Source: an uncultured Planctomycetota bacterium (GTDB lineage: Bacteria; Planctomycetota; Phycisphaerae; UBA1845; UTPLA1). From it: a DNA stretch of 64,000 nucleotides. Below are positions 8,551-16,413 of this stretch, piece by piece. The notes beneath the pieces are model-generated. The model saw only the letters and a list, made by a program, of their open reading frames with translations. It made no database searches and had not been told where the DNA came from. Location: assembly GCA_900696465.1 (NCBI GenBank), contig CAADGE010000048.1, forward strand, positions 1 to 64,000, in the 5' to 3' direction. Positions within the stretch are counted from its first letter, which is position 1, and the number at the start of each line of letters is the position of its first letter. Position numbers and translations under genes: made by a program.

Positions 8551-8925
8551 TTAATCCTCGGGAAACTCGACGATGACATCGTCGAGCGCGGATGCGCTGA
8601 TGACTACCTTGGCCATGACGAAGATCCGCCGGCGATTGGCCCGGATCCCGTTGAGCTTCGCCTCGCAGGCGTAGCTCTCCTTGCTGACGTGACCCTCGTT
8701 GCGATCGCGGATGTCGGCATCTTCCAGCCAGTAACCCTCCGGCCGGACTTCACGGAGGGTTCCCAGGTACATGATCGGGCCTTCCGTATCGAGGACAACC
8801 TTCCGCCCCACGTACCCGGCGATTCCCGCGGCGACGGTTTGCCGGGCTACATCGGTCTGAGTTCGAGTTGTGCTGCGGCGCTGCGATGCATTTCGTGTGC
8901 GTCGGGTTTTTCGTGCAGGAGGCAT
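8551..8925 (-). CDS. Hypothetical protein with LSm-like sequence pattern
   Basis: 124 residues. ATG 8923-8925 is preceded by GAAGGA at seven bases, so the 29-residue upstream extension is rejected. The first 40 residues are basic and Ser/Thr/Arg-rich (PPARKTRRTRNASQRRSTTR), as in nucleic-acid-binding tails. The rest is a compact beta-rich domain: GYVGRKVVLDTEGPIMYLGT, LREVRPEGYWLEDADIRD, then RRIFVMAKVVISASALDDVI. A Gly-x-x-Val...Gly-Thr-Leu...Leu-x-Asp-Ala order is reminiscent of Sm/LSm folds, which bind RNA. This resemblance is my reading, not a verified match. It is convergent with the secreted GACCLP gene. Confidence 0.65.
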   Translation of the reverse strand: MPPARKTRRTRNASQRRSTTRTQTDVARQTVAAGIAGYVGRKVVLDTEGPIMYLGTLREVRPEGYWLEDADIRDRNEGHVSKESYACEAKLNGIRANRRRIFVMAKVVISASALDDVIVEFPED

Positions 8926-9083
8926 GGGAATTCCTTCGATCGCCTTGAAAATCGAAACGGCGCAATCGGCTGGGCGGCTCAGACGATATAAATTACAGTA
9001 GGAGACTGGCATCGGACCGGCAAGGCGACCATGCAGGTCGCTGGTGCGTCCGTCAGCGGGATTCCCGGCACCGAGGGCAGCTT

Positions 9084-10061
9084 ATGAGACACCCCTGGAT
9101 GAATCGGCTCGGTTCGGTCGGCGTCGTTTTCGCACTCGTGGCGGTCGTGATTGTATCCGGCGCGCAGGGCGGGGCGAGCGTCCCCACGGCGAGCGTGACT
9201 CTCTACGCATCCACCGGCGCCTGGCTATTGGCTCAGGAAGGCGGGTCCCCTCTCGGCGGACCGGCTCGAGCGGAGCCGGAGGATGACGATTACGCGACGA
9301 CGATGCAGGACCGACCGATCGCGCACCTTCGGCGGCTGACGAACGAGGAGATTCAACGGATTCGATACAAGGAGCTTCGTTCCCTGCGGTTGCTCACCTC
9401 CGATCGGCCGGACCGCGTGACGGTCAAGATTTCCCGAAGCACCGTGGACGACTTCCTGCTGGAGATGGAGGGCCATCCGGATTTTCGGGGCGAGTCGACG
9501 CGGCGAGAGTTTCGCAAGCTTACTCCTGCACAAAAGCTGCACTTCATCGCCCGCTACAAGGGGGATCAGTTCATCGACAAAGTCGAAATCCAGAGCGATC
9601 CTGAGGTCTTCTTGGAGTTTCGCAAAAATGTGATGCCTCTTGTTCTCCGCGGCTGCGCAACGACCGGCTGCCACTCACCGAATTATCGCGATGAGGTTCG
9701 CTTTGGACTCTTTCGCGATGCGAAGCGCCTGCCGGCCACCACCTATGCCAACTTTATCCTGCTGAACGAGCTTTCTGTAGATCAGCAGCCGGTTATCAAC
9801 CGGGCCCAGCCGGAAAACTCCCTGCTGCTGACGTACATGCTGCCCGACAAGGAGGTACGCCCCGGGCTGCGCCACCCGCCTATCAGCGGGATGCGGCCGA
9901 TTTTTCAATCGCGCGGTGCGCCGGGCTATCGGCGGATCGAGCAGTGGATCGCTTCACTGCGTCAGCCCGCGCCGGACTACGGCGTCACCTTCTTCGGATC
10001 GGATGGTGCCAGCGCGGGCGAGCGAGGCGAGGAAGAGGCGGCGGATGACGACTGGCCGTGA
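9084..10061 (+). CDS. Exported protein with CX4CH haem-binding-like motif
   Basis: 325 residues. A signal peptide (SVGVVFALVAVVIVSGAQGG, about residues 10-30) is followed by an acidic linker. Then comes a domain with LRRLTNEEIQRIRYKELRSL and, near residue 190, NVMPLVLRGCATTGCHSP. The C-A-T-T-G-C-H spacing (CX4CH) is a variant of the CXXCH cytochrome c motif. Further HPPISGMR and RRIEQWIASL are typical of planctomycete c-type-cytochrome-like domains. A periplasmic electron-transfer or anchoring role is inferred; one haem would be expected if the variant motif is used. The tail is acidic (GERGEEEAADDDWP). Confidence 0.75.
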   Translation: MRHPWMNRLGSVGVVFALVAVVIVSGAQGGASVPTASVTLYASTGAWLLAQEGGSPLGGPARAEPEDDDYATTMQDRPIAHLRRLTNEEIQRIRYKELRSLRLLTSDRPDRVTVKISRSTVDDFLLEMEGHPDFRGESTRREFRKLTPAQKLHFIARYKGDQFIDKVEIQSDPEVFLEFRKNVMPLVLRGCATTGCHSPNYRDEVRFGLFRDAKRLPATTYANFILLNELSVDQQPVINRAQPENSLLLTYMLPDKEVRPGLRHPPISGMRPIFQSRGAPGYRRIEQWIASLRQPAPDYGVTFFGSDGASAGERGEEEAADDDWP

Positions 10062-10121
10062 TCGCCGCAAAGGATCGGCGTCTGCTTACGCTAACGATGA
10101 CTGCCTGCCGGGAGATGCAAC

Positions 10122-10796
10122 TTGAGACCGGGTCTCTTCATTGCCGGTATCGGACTGGCTGCTGTTGCAGCGGCATCGGTCGTACTGCTTCGGCGACGCG
10201 ATGAATCCCACCGGCGCGAGCATGCAGCGCAATTCGGGTGGAAGCCCGCGAATGACCTTGAGAATGAGCTGCAGGATCGGCTACGCGGACTGACGCTCAT
10301 GCAGGTCGGCCACAGCCGCTGCGTTGAGTTTGTCTTTCGTGCCGATGATGGTCTTTATCTCTTTCCATATCTCTGCGAGACGGGCGTAGAGCGCCGTCGA
10401 CAGTTGCATCGCTGGGTGGTGGCGGTTGCGGAAATGCCGCACCAGCGCTCTTTCGCGCTCATTTCCAGTCAGGCCTGGCTGATGGCCGCTGCCCACCTGC
10501 CGGGGCGCACGCGGAAATCTCTTTCAGCGACTTCCGGATCGTCCGCGGGCCTGACCGTGCTGGTGGAAGACGAGCAGGACTGGAAGGCGCTTCAGTCACC
10601 GGCCGTAAGCGAATGGCTGCATGGCCAACCCGCGACGCGCAGCTGGGAATGCCACGGCAACCTGCTCGTCGGTTACGATCCCGGTCCGATTTCCGATGCT
10701 GGTTTTCGCGATCTGCCCAATGATCTTCGTCAGTTTCGCCAACTGCTGCGTTCCCATGCTGAAGCACGCTCACTGACATCCGCCGGCAGCGTCTGA
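10122..10796 (+). CDS. Hypothetical membrane-anchored protein, 224 aa
   Basis: The start is a TTG at 10122-10124, seven bases after GGGAG; no ATG in the frame fits better. An N-terminal helix (GLFIAGIGLAAVAAASVVLL) followed by RRRDESHRR predicts one membrane span with a cytoplasmic globular domain. That domain includes VEFVFRADDGLYLFPYLCE and a Gln/Arg-rich C-terminus, with no catalytic motif I recognise. It lies about 60 bases after the haem-motif gene and may be in the same transcript. It is convergent with the kinase that follows. Confidence 0.65.
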   Translation: MRPGLFIAGIGLAAVAAASVVLLRRRDESHRREHAAQFGWKPANDLENELQDRLRGLTLMQVGHSRCVEFVFRADDGLYLFPYLCETGVERRRQLHRWVVAVAEMPHQRSFALISSQAWLMAAAHLPGRTRKSLSATSGSSAGLTVLVEDEQDWKALQSPAVSEWLHGQPATRSWECHGNLLVGYDPGPISDAGFRDLPNDLRQFRQLLRSHAEARSLTSAGSV

Positions 10797-10804
10797 GGCG
10801 CGCA

Positions 10805-12655
10805 TCAGCCAGGCGAAGGAGCAGGGGGGGTTCCGGAACTGCCTACTTCCGCCGATGAATCGGATGATTCCTGGTTGGCCTGTGCAGGGAGATCGTCGGC
10901 CGGCTGGGAGGCGGCCGGTTGCGTCGTCGCGGGTTGCGATGTCGGCTGGGTCGTCTGCGAATCGACCGGCGTGCTTACCAACGCCCCGGCCAGCTTGCCG
11001 ATCTCGCTGAGAATCTCCTCGCGGGTCATGCCTGACTTTTCATTCGACTGCGCCCATTCCGGGCGCGGGCTGTAGAGCGTCGCGTTCGGATCGATCGGCC
11101 CCTTCTTGATCGGTACCGCTTCGGTCTCGGAGCGCAGCTGCTGATTGAACGCCTCGGCGAGAATGCGGATGCCGATTTCCTCAGGACGACCGCTGCCCGC
11201 AGCGATTGCCCCGACCAGCGAGTCCAGTTGCTTCTGGGCATCCGGCGAGAGATTTCGCTTGACCGCGTCGTACTGGATGCGCGCCTGCTCCTGCTTTTTG
11301 CGCTCCTCTTCCACCTGGGCGACCCTGCGCTCGAGCTCCTCGCGTGACTGATTGACCTCCTGTGAGCGCTGTTCGAGTTCTGTCGCCTTGGTCTCCAGCT
11401 TGTGAGAGAAGTGCTGAATGATGAAGAATGTGGTCGTCGAGAACAGCACCGCCGCAGCGCTGACGCCGGTGATGAGCTTGTGCTTCCACAGCGCCTTGCG
11501 AATCAGGTAGATGCTGCTGGCCGGCTTCGCGGTGATGGGCTCTCCCGCCAGGAACCGGCGAACATCACCGGCCAGGGCGTCCACCGACTGGTAACGGTCT
11601 TCCTTGCGCTTCTCCAGCGCCTTGAGGACGATAGTCGACAGGTCAGTGTCGATTTTGGGGTTGAGCTTGTGCGGCGGCGTCGGCTCGGCGTGCGCGATGT
11701 TGTGCAGCACTTTGCCCATCGCGACGTTCGTTTCATATGGCATCACCTCGGTCAGCATTTCGTAGAGAATGATGCCCAGTGCGTAGATATCGACCCGGGT
11801 ATCGATTCCGGTCGGATCGCCTGAGGCCTGTTCCGGCGACATGTACGCGGGGGTGCCGACGATCTGCGCCGAGATGCTGGTGCTGGTGTCGATCAGTGAG
11901 CCGGCCTTGGCGAGTCCGAAGTCCAGCACATGCGGATCGCCGTTGCCGTCGACGAGGATGTTCTGCGGCTTGAGATCACGGTGAATCACGCCGCGCATGT
12001 GCGCGTGACTGACCGGCTCACAGATTTTGATGAACAGTCGCAACCGAGAGGGCAGATCAAGCCGGTGGGCGCGTAGATAGTCGCCGAGCGGCAACCCGAA
12101 CACGTGCTCCATCGCATAGTACATGCGTCCGTTGGCTTCGCCGCTGTCGTAGATGGGGATGATGTTCGGATGACGCAGCTGCGCCGCCAGGGCGATTTCC
12201 CGTTCAAAGCGGCGCCGGGCATTTTCGGTAGCGAACGGGCCTTCCAGCAGCAGCTTCAGGGCCACGACCCGCTTCGTGGAGAGCTGGATGGCCTTGAAGA
12301 CCACGCCCATGCCGCCGCGGCCGATCTGCTTGAGAACCTGGTAACCGGGGATGGCGGGCAACTCGACCGGTTCCTTGTGGAAGGGGTCTTCGCCGGAGCT
12401 GCCTGCGCCGCGCCGGGGCGAGGCCGCTTGGGTCGCATTGCCATCCGAGGAACCCAGGTCGCGGATCAGATCGAGACCGCCAAGGTGGGCGCGCAGCTCA
12501 TCCGCATACTCGGAATGTTCCGAGAGAAAGGCCTCCTCGGAGATGTTCTCCCCATGTTGACGCCGATCGAAGAATTCATTGATGAGTTCGCCGATCCGCG
12601 CCTCGCGGGGGTCTTCACCGAGCGAGTCGTCGGGATGATGGCCTGGGTGCTTCAT
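10805..12655 (-). CDS. Transmembrane Ser/Thr protein kinase
   Basis: 616 residues. Hanks motifs are complete: glycine loop IGRGGMGVVF (111-120), catalytic Lys in VALK (134), HRDLKPQN (225-232), DFG (245-247) and GTPAYMSPEQ (267-276). The first 60 residues resemble the short helical domain of other planctomycete kinases (ELINEFFDRR...LSEHSEYADELRAHL). One membrane helix lies at about 394-414 (LITGVSAAAVLFSTTTFFII), then a coiled coil at about 418-460. The C-terminus is low-complexity and Thr/Gln/Pro-rich. The kinase domain should be cytoplasmic. It is divergent from a sigma-factor gene with a 318-bp shared upstream region, a frequent kinase/sigma pairing in planctomycetes. Confidence 0.93.
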   Translation of the reverse strand: MKHPGHHPDDSLGEDPREARIGELINEFFDRRQHGENISEEAFLSEHSEYADELRAHLGGLDLIRDLGSSDGNATQAASPRRGAGSSGEDPFHKEPVELPAIPGYQVLKQIGRGGMGVVFKAIQLSTKRVVALKLLLEGPFATENARRRFEREIALAAQLRHPNIIPIYDSGEANGRMYYAMEHVFGLPLGDYLRAHRLDLPSRLRLFIKICEPVSHAHMRGVIHRDLKPQNILVDGNGDPHVLDFGLAKAGSLIDTSTSISAQIVGTPAYMSPEQASGDPTGIDTRVDIYALGIILYEMLTEVMPYETNVAMGKVLHNIAHAEPTPPHKLNPKIDTDLSTIVLKALEKRKEDRYQSVDALAGDVRRFLAGEPITAKPASSIYLIRKALWKHKLITGVSAAAVLFSTTTFFIIQHFSHKLETKATELEQRSQEVNQSREELERRVAQVEEERKKQEQARIQYDAVKRNLSPDAQKQLDSLVGAIAAGSGRPEEIGIRILAEAFNQQLRSETEAVPIKKGPIDPNATLYSPRPEWAQSNEKSGMTREEILSEIGKLAGALVSTPVDSQTTQPTSQPATTQPAASQPADDLPAQANQESSDSSAEVGSSGTPPAPSPG

Positions 12656-12973
12656 GTGGGGAGGCGCTGGGCGGGCGCTTGCGTATCCTCCTTATCTCCT
12701 TCGCAACAAACAACCTGTGGCGTTCTGCTCGTGCGGTCGGCCTTCCCTGGCGCTCGCGCGAAGGCACGGCTGGGGGGGTGGACTACGGCGACGCGGGGCA
12801 GTTTCCCGGACGCTTTCTCCCCCATTCTAAGGTATCACACCCGGATTATCTGACCATTACAATCTGACCCTCATTTTCGATGCCCACGCCTGCGGCGTGT
12901 CCTCGCTCGTCGTCCTCTTATAAGCTATTATGGAGAAATCGCCGATGATTCGCTCCATTGGGGTTTTCCAGGG
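12656..12973. promoter_or_regulatory. Shared upstream region of kinase and sigma-factor genes
   Basis: 318 bases separate the divergent kinase and sigma-factor genes, so both promoters should lie here. The last 80 bases are locally AT-rich (around 12910-12935), which suits a promoter. I cannot assign specific boxes. No RNA gene or credible ORF is visible. Confidence 0.4.
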
Positions 12974-13639
12974 GTGAAAACGGCCGTGGCCGGACCCGCG
13001 GGGTGCGTTTTGCCCGACGCCAGCGAAACCCAGATTCTCATCAAAAAGGCCCTCCACGGCGACGAACAGGCCGTTCAGCGGCTGCTTGTCCTATACCACC
13101 CGCGCCTCAAGGCCAGACTCATCCGCCAGATGGATGCTGTCATGAAATCCAAACTCGAGCCCGAGGACATTCTCCAGCAGGTCTATCTGGAGGCCTTCCG
13201 GGCCATCGGGCATTTTGAGTATCAGGGGCCGGATTCGTTTCTTCGCTGGATGTACGCCATCCTCGATCGCAAGCTCATCGACGAGCATCGTGCCCTGCGC
13301 GCCGAACGCCGCGATGTCCGGCGGGAAGTAAAGCCGGCCACTGCCCGGGCCGGACAAACCACGTACATTGACCTGCTGACGCGGGTCACCGCGGGCGGCT
13401 CGACGCCCAGTCAGGTCGTGCGGAAGGAAGAGGCGCTCGGAGTGTTGCAGGCCTGTGTGGCGACGCTCCCGGAACATTACCGCGATGTGATTCAGATGCG
13501 ATTCATCGAAGGCCGCCCGGTCGCGGAAGTGGCCGAGCATCTCGGCCGCTCAATCGGCTCGATCCACATGATCTGCCATCGCGCCCTCAAGCTGCTCCGC
13601 GAGCAGGCCGAGCAACTGGGGCTAACGCAGGAGGGCTGA
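12974..13639 (+). CDS. ECF-type RNA polymerase sigma factor
   Basis: About 221 residues from GTG 12974; a second in-frame GTG four codons later is equally possible because no clear ribosome site separates them. Region 2 is seen in EPEDILQQVYLEAFRAIGHF and FLRWMYAILDRKLIDEHR. Region 4 is ATLPEHYRDVIQMRFIEGRP followed by the helix-turn-helix VAEVAEHLGRSIGSIHMICH and RALKLLRE. Such factors direct RNA polymerase to specific promoters. There is no anti-sigma gene beside it; the divergent membrane kinase is the likely upstream signalling partner. The linker between regions 2 and 4 is long (about 50 residues). Confidence 0.9.
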   Translation: MKTAVAGPAGCVLPDASETQILIKKALHGDEQAVQRLLVLYHPRLKARLIRQMDAVMKSKLEPEDILQQVYLEAFRAIGHFEYQGPDSFLRWMYAILDRKLIDEHRALRAERRDVRREVKPATARAGQTTYIDLLTRVTAGGSTPSQVVRKEEALGVLQACVATLPEHYRDVIQMRFIEGRPVAEVAEHLGRSIGSIHMICHRALKLLREQAEQLGLTQEG

Positions 13640-13679
13640 CCGGTGACAGTCGAAATCTGCAGAACGATAGGGGTGGAAT

Positions 13680-13765
<86 letters not shown>

Positions 13766-13903
13766 TGGGGGCTCGTGCGGAGCATGGGGAGGTTAGCTTC
13801 CAGGCAGGCATGCGTCAAGCTGCGGACCTACGATCCGACAGGAAAGAGCGTGGGGCAAACCAGCGGGGCTGTTCTCCAACGAGTAATCCGACTTGCTCGC
13901 GCC

Positions 13904-15010
13904 CTAAATCTGTGCTCGCACGTCGAGTTGATGCGCTTTGCGACCGCCGCGGGTCGTGCGGGCATCAGTTGCCTTCCCAGCCAACAGGACTTTCGCTACG
14001 TCAATCGCACGGGCAACAAGATCGGCGGCGCCTTCGCGCAGCTCCTTGCTCTTCGCCACATACTCGATGTTGCGTTCCATGTCTTCGGCGCTCCAGCCGC
14101 GCGAATGCGCGATGTAAGGAAACGGCGGCAGGTGGCACCCCAACTCGGCGAAGAATCCCAACATCTGCCCGGCAACGGCCTGCACGTTGTCCTGTCCGCC
14201 GGTAATGATGAAAGCAGCGACTTTGTTGTGCATGAGGACCTTGTTGGAAATGGTGATCTGGTTCTGAATGCAGTTCATTCGCTCGATCATTTTGTAATAA
14301 AGGGAACTGGCCGAGCCCCAGCGGATGGGCGTAGCGACGAGGATTACGTCTGCCCAGTGGACGATCGCCTCGTACACGCGGTCGAGCTGGTCGCCCGCAT
14401 CCATCTGCGTGATGCTGCATGGCCAGGTGCAGGCGTGGGCGCTTTTGGAGTAGTAGCCCTCGCAAGCGCGGAACGACAGATCCTTGAGCTTGATGTGCTG
14501 CGTCTCTGCGGCAAGCTGCGACCGGGCATGTTCGACGGCGTACTCCAGCAGTGCGTCAGATGTCGAATAGCGCGGGTTGGCCGCGTCCATGACGGTCGTG
14601 GAGATACCCACGACGCGGATCGGTCCGTCGGCGCGTTTTACGGGTCGGGCCAGCGGGTGCGGGTCATGCTTCTTGTGCGTGCGCGGCGAACTGGGCGTCA
14701 GATTCACCAGCACACGGCCGTTTTCGATCCTGACGTCGTGTCGAGGGACGGCGTCTTCTTCGTAACCGGGTTCGCCGAGACCTGTGCTGCGATGGAACTT
14801 CCAGTTGTGCCAGGGGCAGACGACGTATTCGCCATCGAGGCGACCGTCGCCGAGCGGCCCGGCGACGTGGTTGCAGACGCCGCTGATGGCTGCGAACTGT
14901 CCGTTGACGCAACTCAGGGCGAGCTTCACCCGCTCGATGGTGATCTGCTGGAGGGGTTTGCGGCACAGGTCGTCTGCCGCGCCGATGTCGTGCCAGTTGT
15001 CCGGTGGCAT
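13904..15010 (-). CDS. Rieske [2Fe-2S] / flavodoxin-like reductase fusion
   Basis: 368 residues with two domains. Residues 1-110 form a Rieske ferredoxin: C46-x-H48 in GVCNHVAGPLGDG and C65-x2-H68 in VVCPWHNWKFH hold the cluster. Residues about 130-330 are an NAD(P)H-dependent FMN-reductase/flavodoxin-like fold: IRVVGISTTV at the first strand, VATPIRWGSASSLYYKMIER at the FMN-phosphate/ring region, then AAFIITGGQDNVQAVAGQML. The fused arrangement would let electrons pass between FMN and the iron-sulfur cluster in one polypeptide. The substrate is unknown. No signal peptide, so cytoplasmic. The gene is 36 bases downstream of a SnoaL-like gene on the same strand. Confidence 0.88.
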   Translation of the reverse strand: MPPDNWHDIGAADDLCRKPLQQITIERVKLALSCVNGQFAAISGVCNHVAGPLGDGRLDGEYVVCPWHNWKFHRSTGLGEPGYEEDAVPRHDVRIENGRVLVNLTPSSPRTHKKHDPHPLARPVKRADGPIRVVGISTTVMDAANPRYSTSDALLEYAVEHARSQLAAETQHIKLKDLSFRACEGYYSKSAHACTWPCSITQMDAGDQLDRVYEAIVHWADVILVATPIRWGSASSLYYKMIERMNCIQNQITISNKVLMHNKVAAFIITGGQDNVQAVAGQMLGFFAELGCHLPPFPYIAHSRGWSAEDMERNIEYVAKSKELREGAADLVARAIDVAKVLLAGKATDARTTRGGRKAHQLDVRAQI

Positions 15011-15046
15011 GGAGGGGCTCCGGCCGATTGATCGGGTAGTGCTAGA

Positions 15047-15403
15047 TCAACCCTTATTGTAGTAAAAGCGTTCGCTGACGACCTTGCCGTCGCGCCATTG
15101 CCGCACGCTGACCTGTTCCATCTTCACGCGGCCGCCGCCTTTGAAGGTGACGTCGAACAGCCACTCGCCGAAGGCGACATCACCGTTTGCCGCGCTTCGC
15201 ACCAGTTTGATTCCGTGCACCGCCTGCACGGAATCGACGAAGGTCTTCTCGCGGTCGCGGTTGGCGGCCTTGCCCGGCACGGGCGGCTCGGAGTTTTCCT
15301 GCATGACGACGTTTTCGGCGTAGAACTTTTCGAAGGCCGGCAGGATTTCGCCTTGCTGGATCATGGTGTTCAGTTCACTCTCAAGCTGCTCGGTTTGATA
15401 CAT
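15047..15403 (-). CDS. SnoaL/NTF2-like domain protein
   Basis: 118 residues, one NTF2-like alpha+beta barrel. MYQTEQLESELNTMIQQGEI and LPAFEKFYAENVVMQENSEP are the opening helices, followed by strands GDVAFGEWLFDVTFKGG and RVKMEQVSVRQWRDGKVVSE with YYNKG at the end. This is the layout of SnoaL-like proteins, which bind small hydrophobic ligands and include isomerases, cyclases and non-enzymatic members. The ligand cannot be told. It precedes the Rieske-flavodoxin gene with a short gap and may be co-transcribed with it. Confidence 0.82.
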   Translation of the reverse strand: MYQTEQLESELNTMIQQGEILPAFEKFYAENVVMQENSEPPVPGKAANRDREKTFVDSVQAVHGIKLVRSAANGDVAFGEWLFDVTFKGGGRVKMEQVSVRQWRDGKVVSERFYYNKG

Positions 15404-15515
15404 TGGGTGCTCCCGGTCGCGTATTGCAGTGCGTCACCTGTTCGAATTATCCGGCTGAGCAGGTTGTGTCATCGACCTGCCCAAAAGCGGTGTACAGAAG
15501 AATCGGAGCAAGGGT

Positions 15516-15806
15516 CTAACCACGGAGATCTTCAAGCTTCCGTGAATTTTCGACGTTTTTTGCCTTTTTGGCACGTCTTCGTAATTCTTCGGGGATGACG
15601 ATTTTCTCCGGCGGAAGCCAGACGAACTTGCCGTTTTCGCAGACGACGATCCAGTTACCCGCCTTCTTGTGCGCACGAAGGGCCTCACGAACGCCAGCGC
15701 GCAGGGCAGCGCCGATGACGCGTTCATCCTCCATGAGCTCATGAATGGATCGCTTCTGTCGAACAGGCAGTTTTTTTTCGGTTTCATCCCGAGTACTTCC
15801 GTGCAA
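15516..15806 (-). CDS. Small partner protein of the zeta-like gene (putative antitoxin)
   Basis: Up to 96 residues. The body (RSIHELMEDERVIGAALRAG, VREALRAHKKAGNWIVVCEN, GKFVWLPPEKIVIPEELRRR) looks like the small protein often found beside zeta-like P-loop genes. The start is unclear. The frame can begin at TTG 15804-15806, but a better placed ATG lies in another frame: it overlaps the stop of the restored zeta frame (ATGA) and is separated from this body by a run of eight A. One extra A, or a -1 slip on A-AAA-AAC, would join ATG-AAA-CCG-AAA to this frame. An antitoxin role is inferred from position only. Confidence 0.6.
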   Translation of the reverse strand: MHGSTRDETEKKLPVRQKRSIHELMEDERVIGAALRAGVREALRAHKKAGNWIVVCENGKFVWLPPEKIVIPEELRRRAKKAKNVENSRKLEDLRG

Positions 15807-16408
15807 GTGAAAGCCAAAGTCGGCGATCTGCTAGTTGTAGTGTTCGGCTGCCGCGACCATGGGCAATGAGTCGAGGACCGGGTAAAAGCGAATTATCGTA
15901 GATTCTCCATGTCGTTGAAAGAGGGCGATACAGCGAAAAAAAGTTGATCAAGCTGCGATCATAGCGCCTGCGGATCGTATCCTATCGTATCCTCCGGAAT
16001 GCCATGCTCGCCCAACCGGACCCTGGCCGCGACTCGTTCCACCGCTGTATCCGAAGATGGCAGCCAGAGATACACCAGATGAAAGAGGTAGCCGGCTTTC
16101 AGCAGCGTGGCAATCCAGGGCGCGTATGATCTGCTGGCAAGCGTGGTCTCAAAAGCGAAAGAAACGTGTCGATCGGCTAACGCTCTTACCCTTTCAAGCA
16201 ATACCTTCCCTGCTTCGATCGCAGCGCCGTCCGGGTTGAATCCAGAGAGACCGCGGGCGATCACATCCGCGTTGGCGAATTCCGTGACAGCGAGCGTACC
16301 TTCAAGCAAAGAGGGTGCGGTTGTGGATTTGCCTGCGCCGTTTGGCCCTGCGAGAACGACAACCGCCGGCGATCGACTGCTCGCTGCCCGCTTTCGCTTG
16401 AGGCGTGA
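15784..16408 (-). pseudogene. Zeta-toxin-like P-loop protein, frameshifted by 10-bp duplication
   Basis: The N-terminal part carries a Walker A loop (VVVLAGPNGAGKSTTAPSLL) and zeta-family segments FANADVIARG and FAFETTLASRSY. The frame then stops early after GEHGIPEDTI. Removing one copy of the exact tandem AGGATACGAT (reverse strand; 15974-15993 forward) restores EDTIRRRYDRSLINFFSLYR and a plausible C-terminus of about 66 residues ending at 15784. Between the upstream in-frame stop (16409-16411) and the P-loop there is no ATG, GTG or TTG, so the start is also missing. Zeta-family proteins phosphorylate UDP-GlcNAc or other small substrates. It lies directly after the MoxR-like gene on the same strand. 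Confidence 0.75.
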
Positions 16409-16413
16409 TTACT

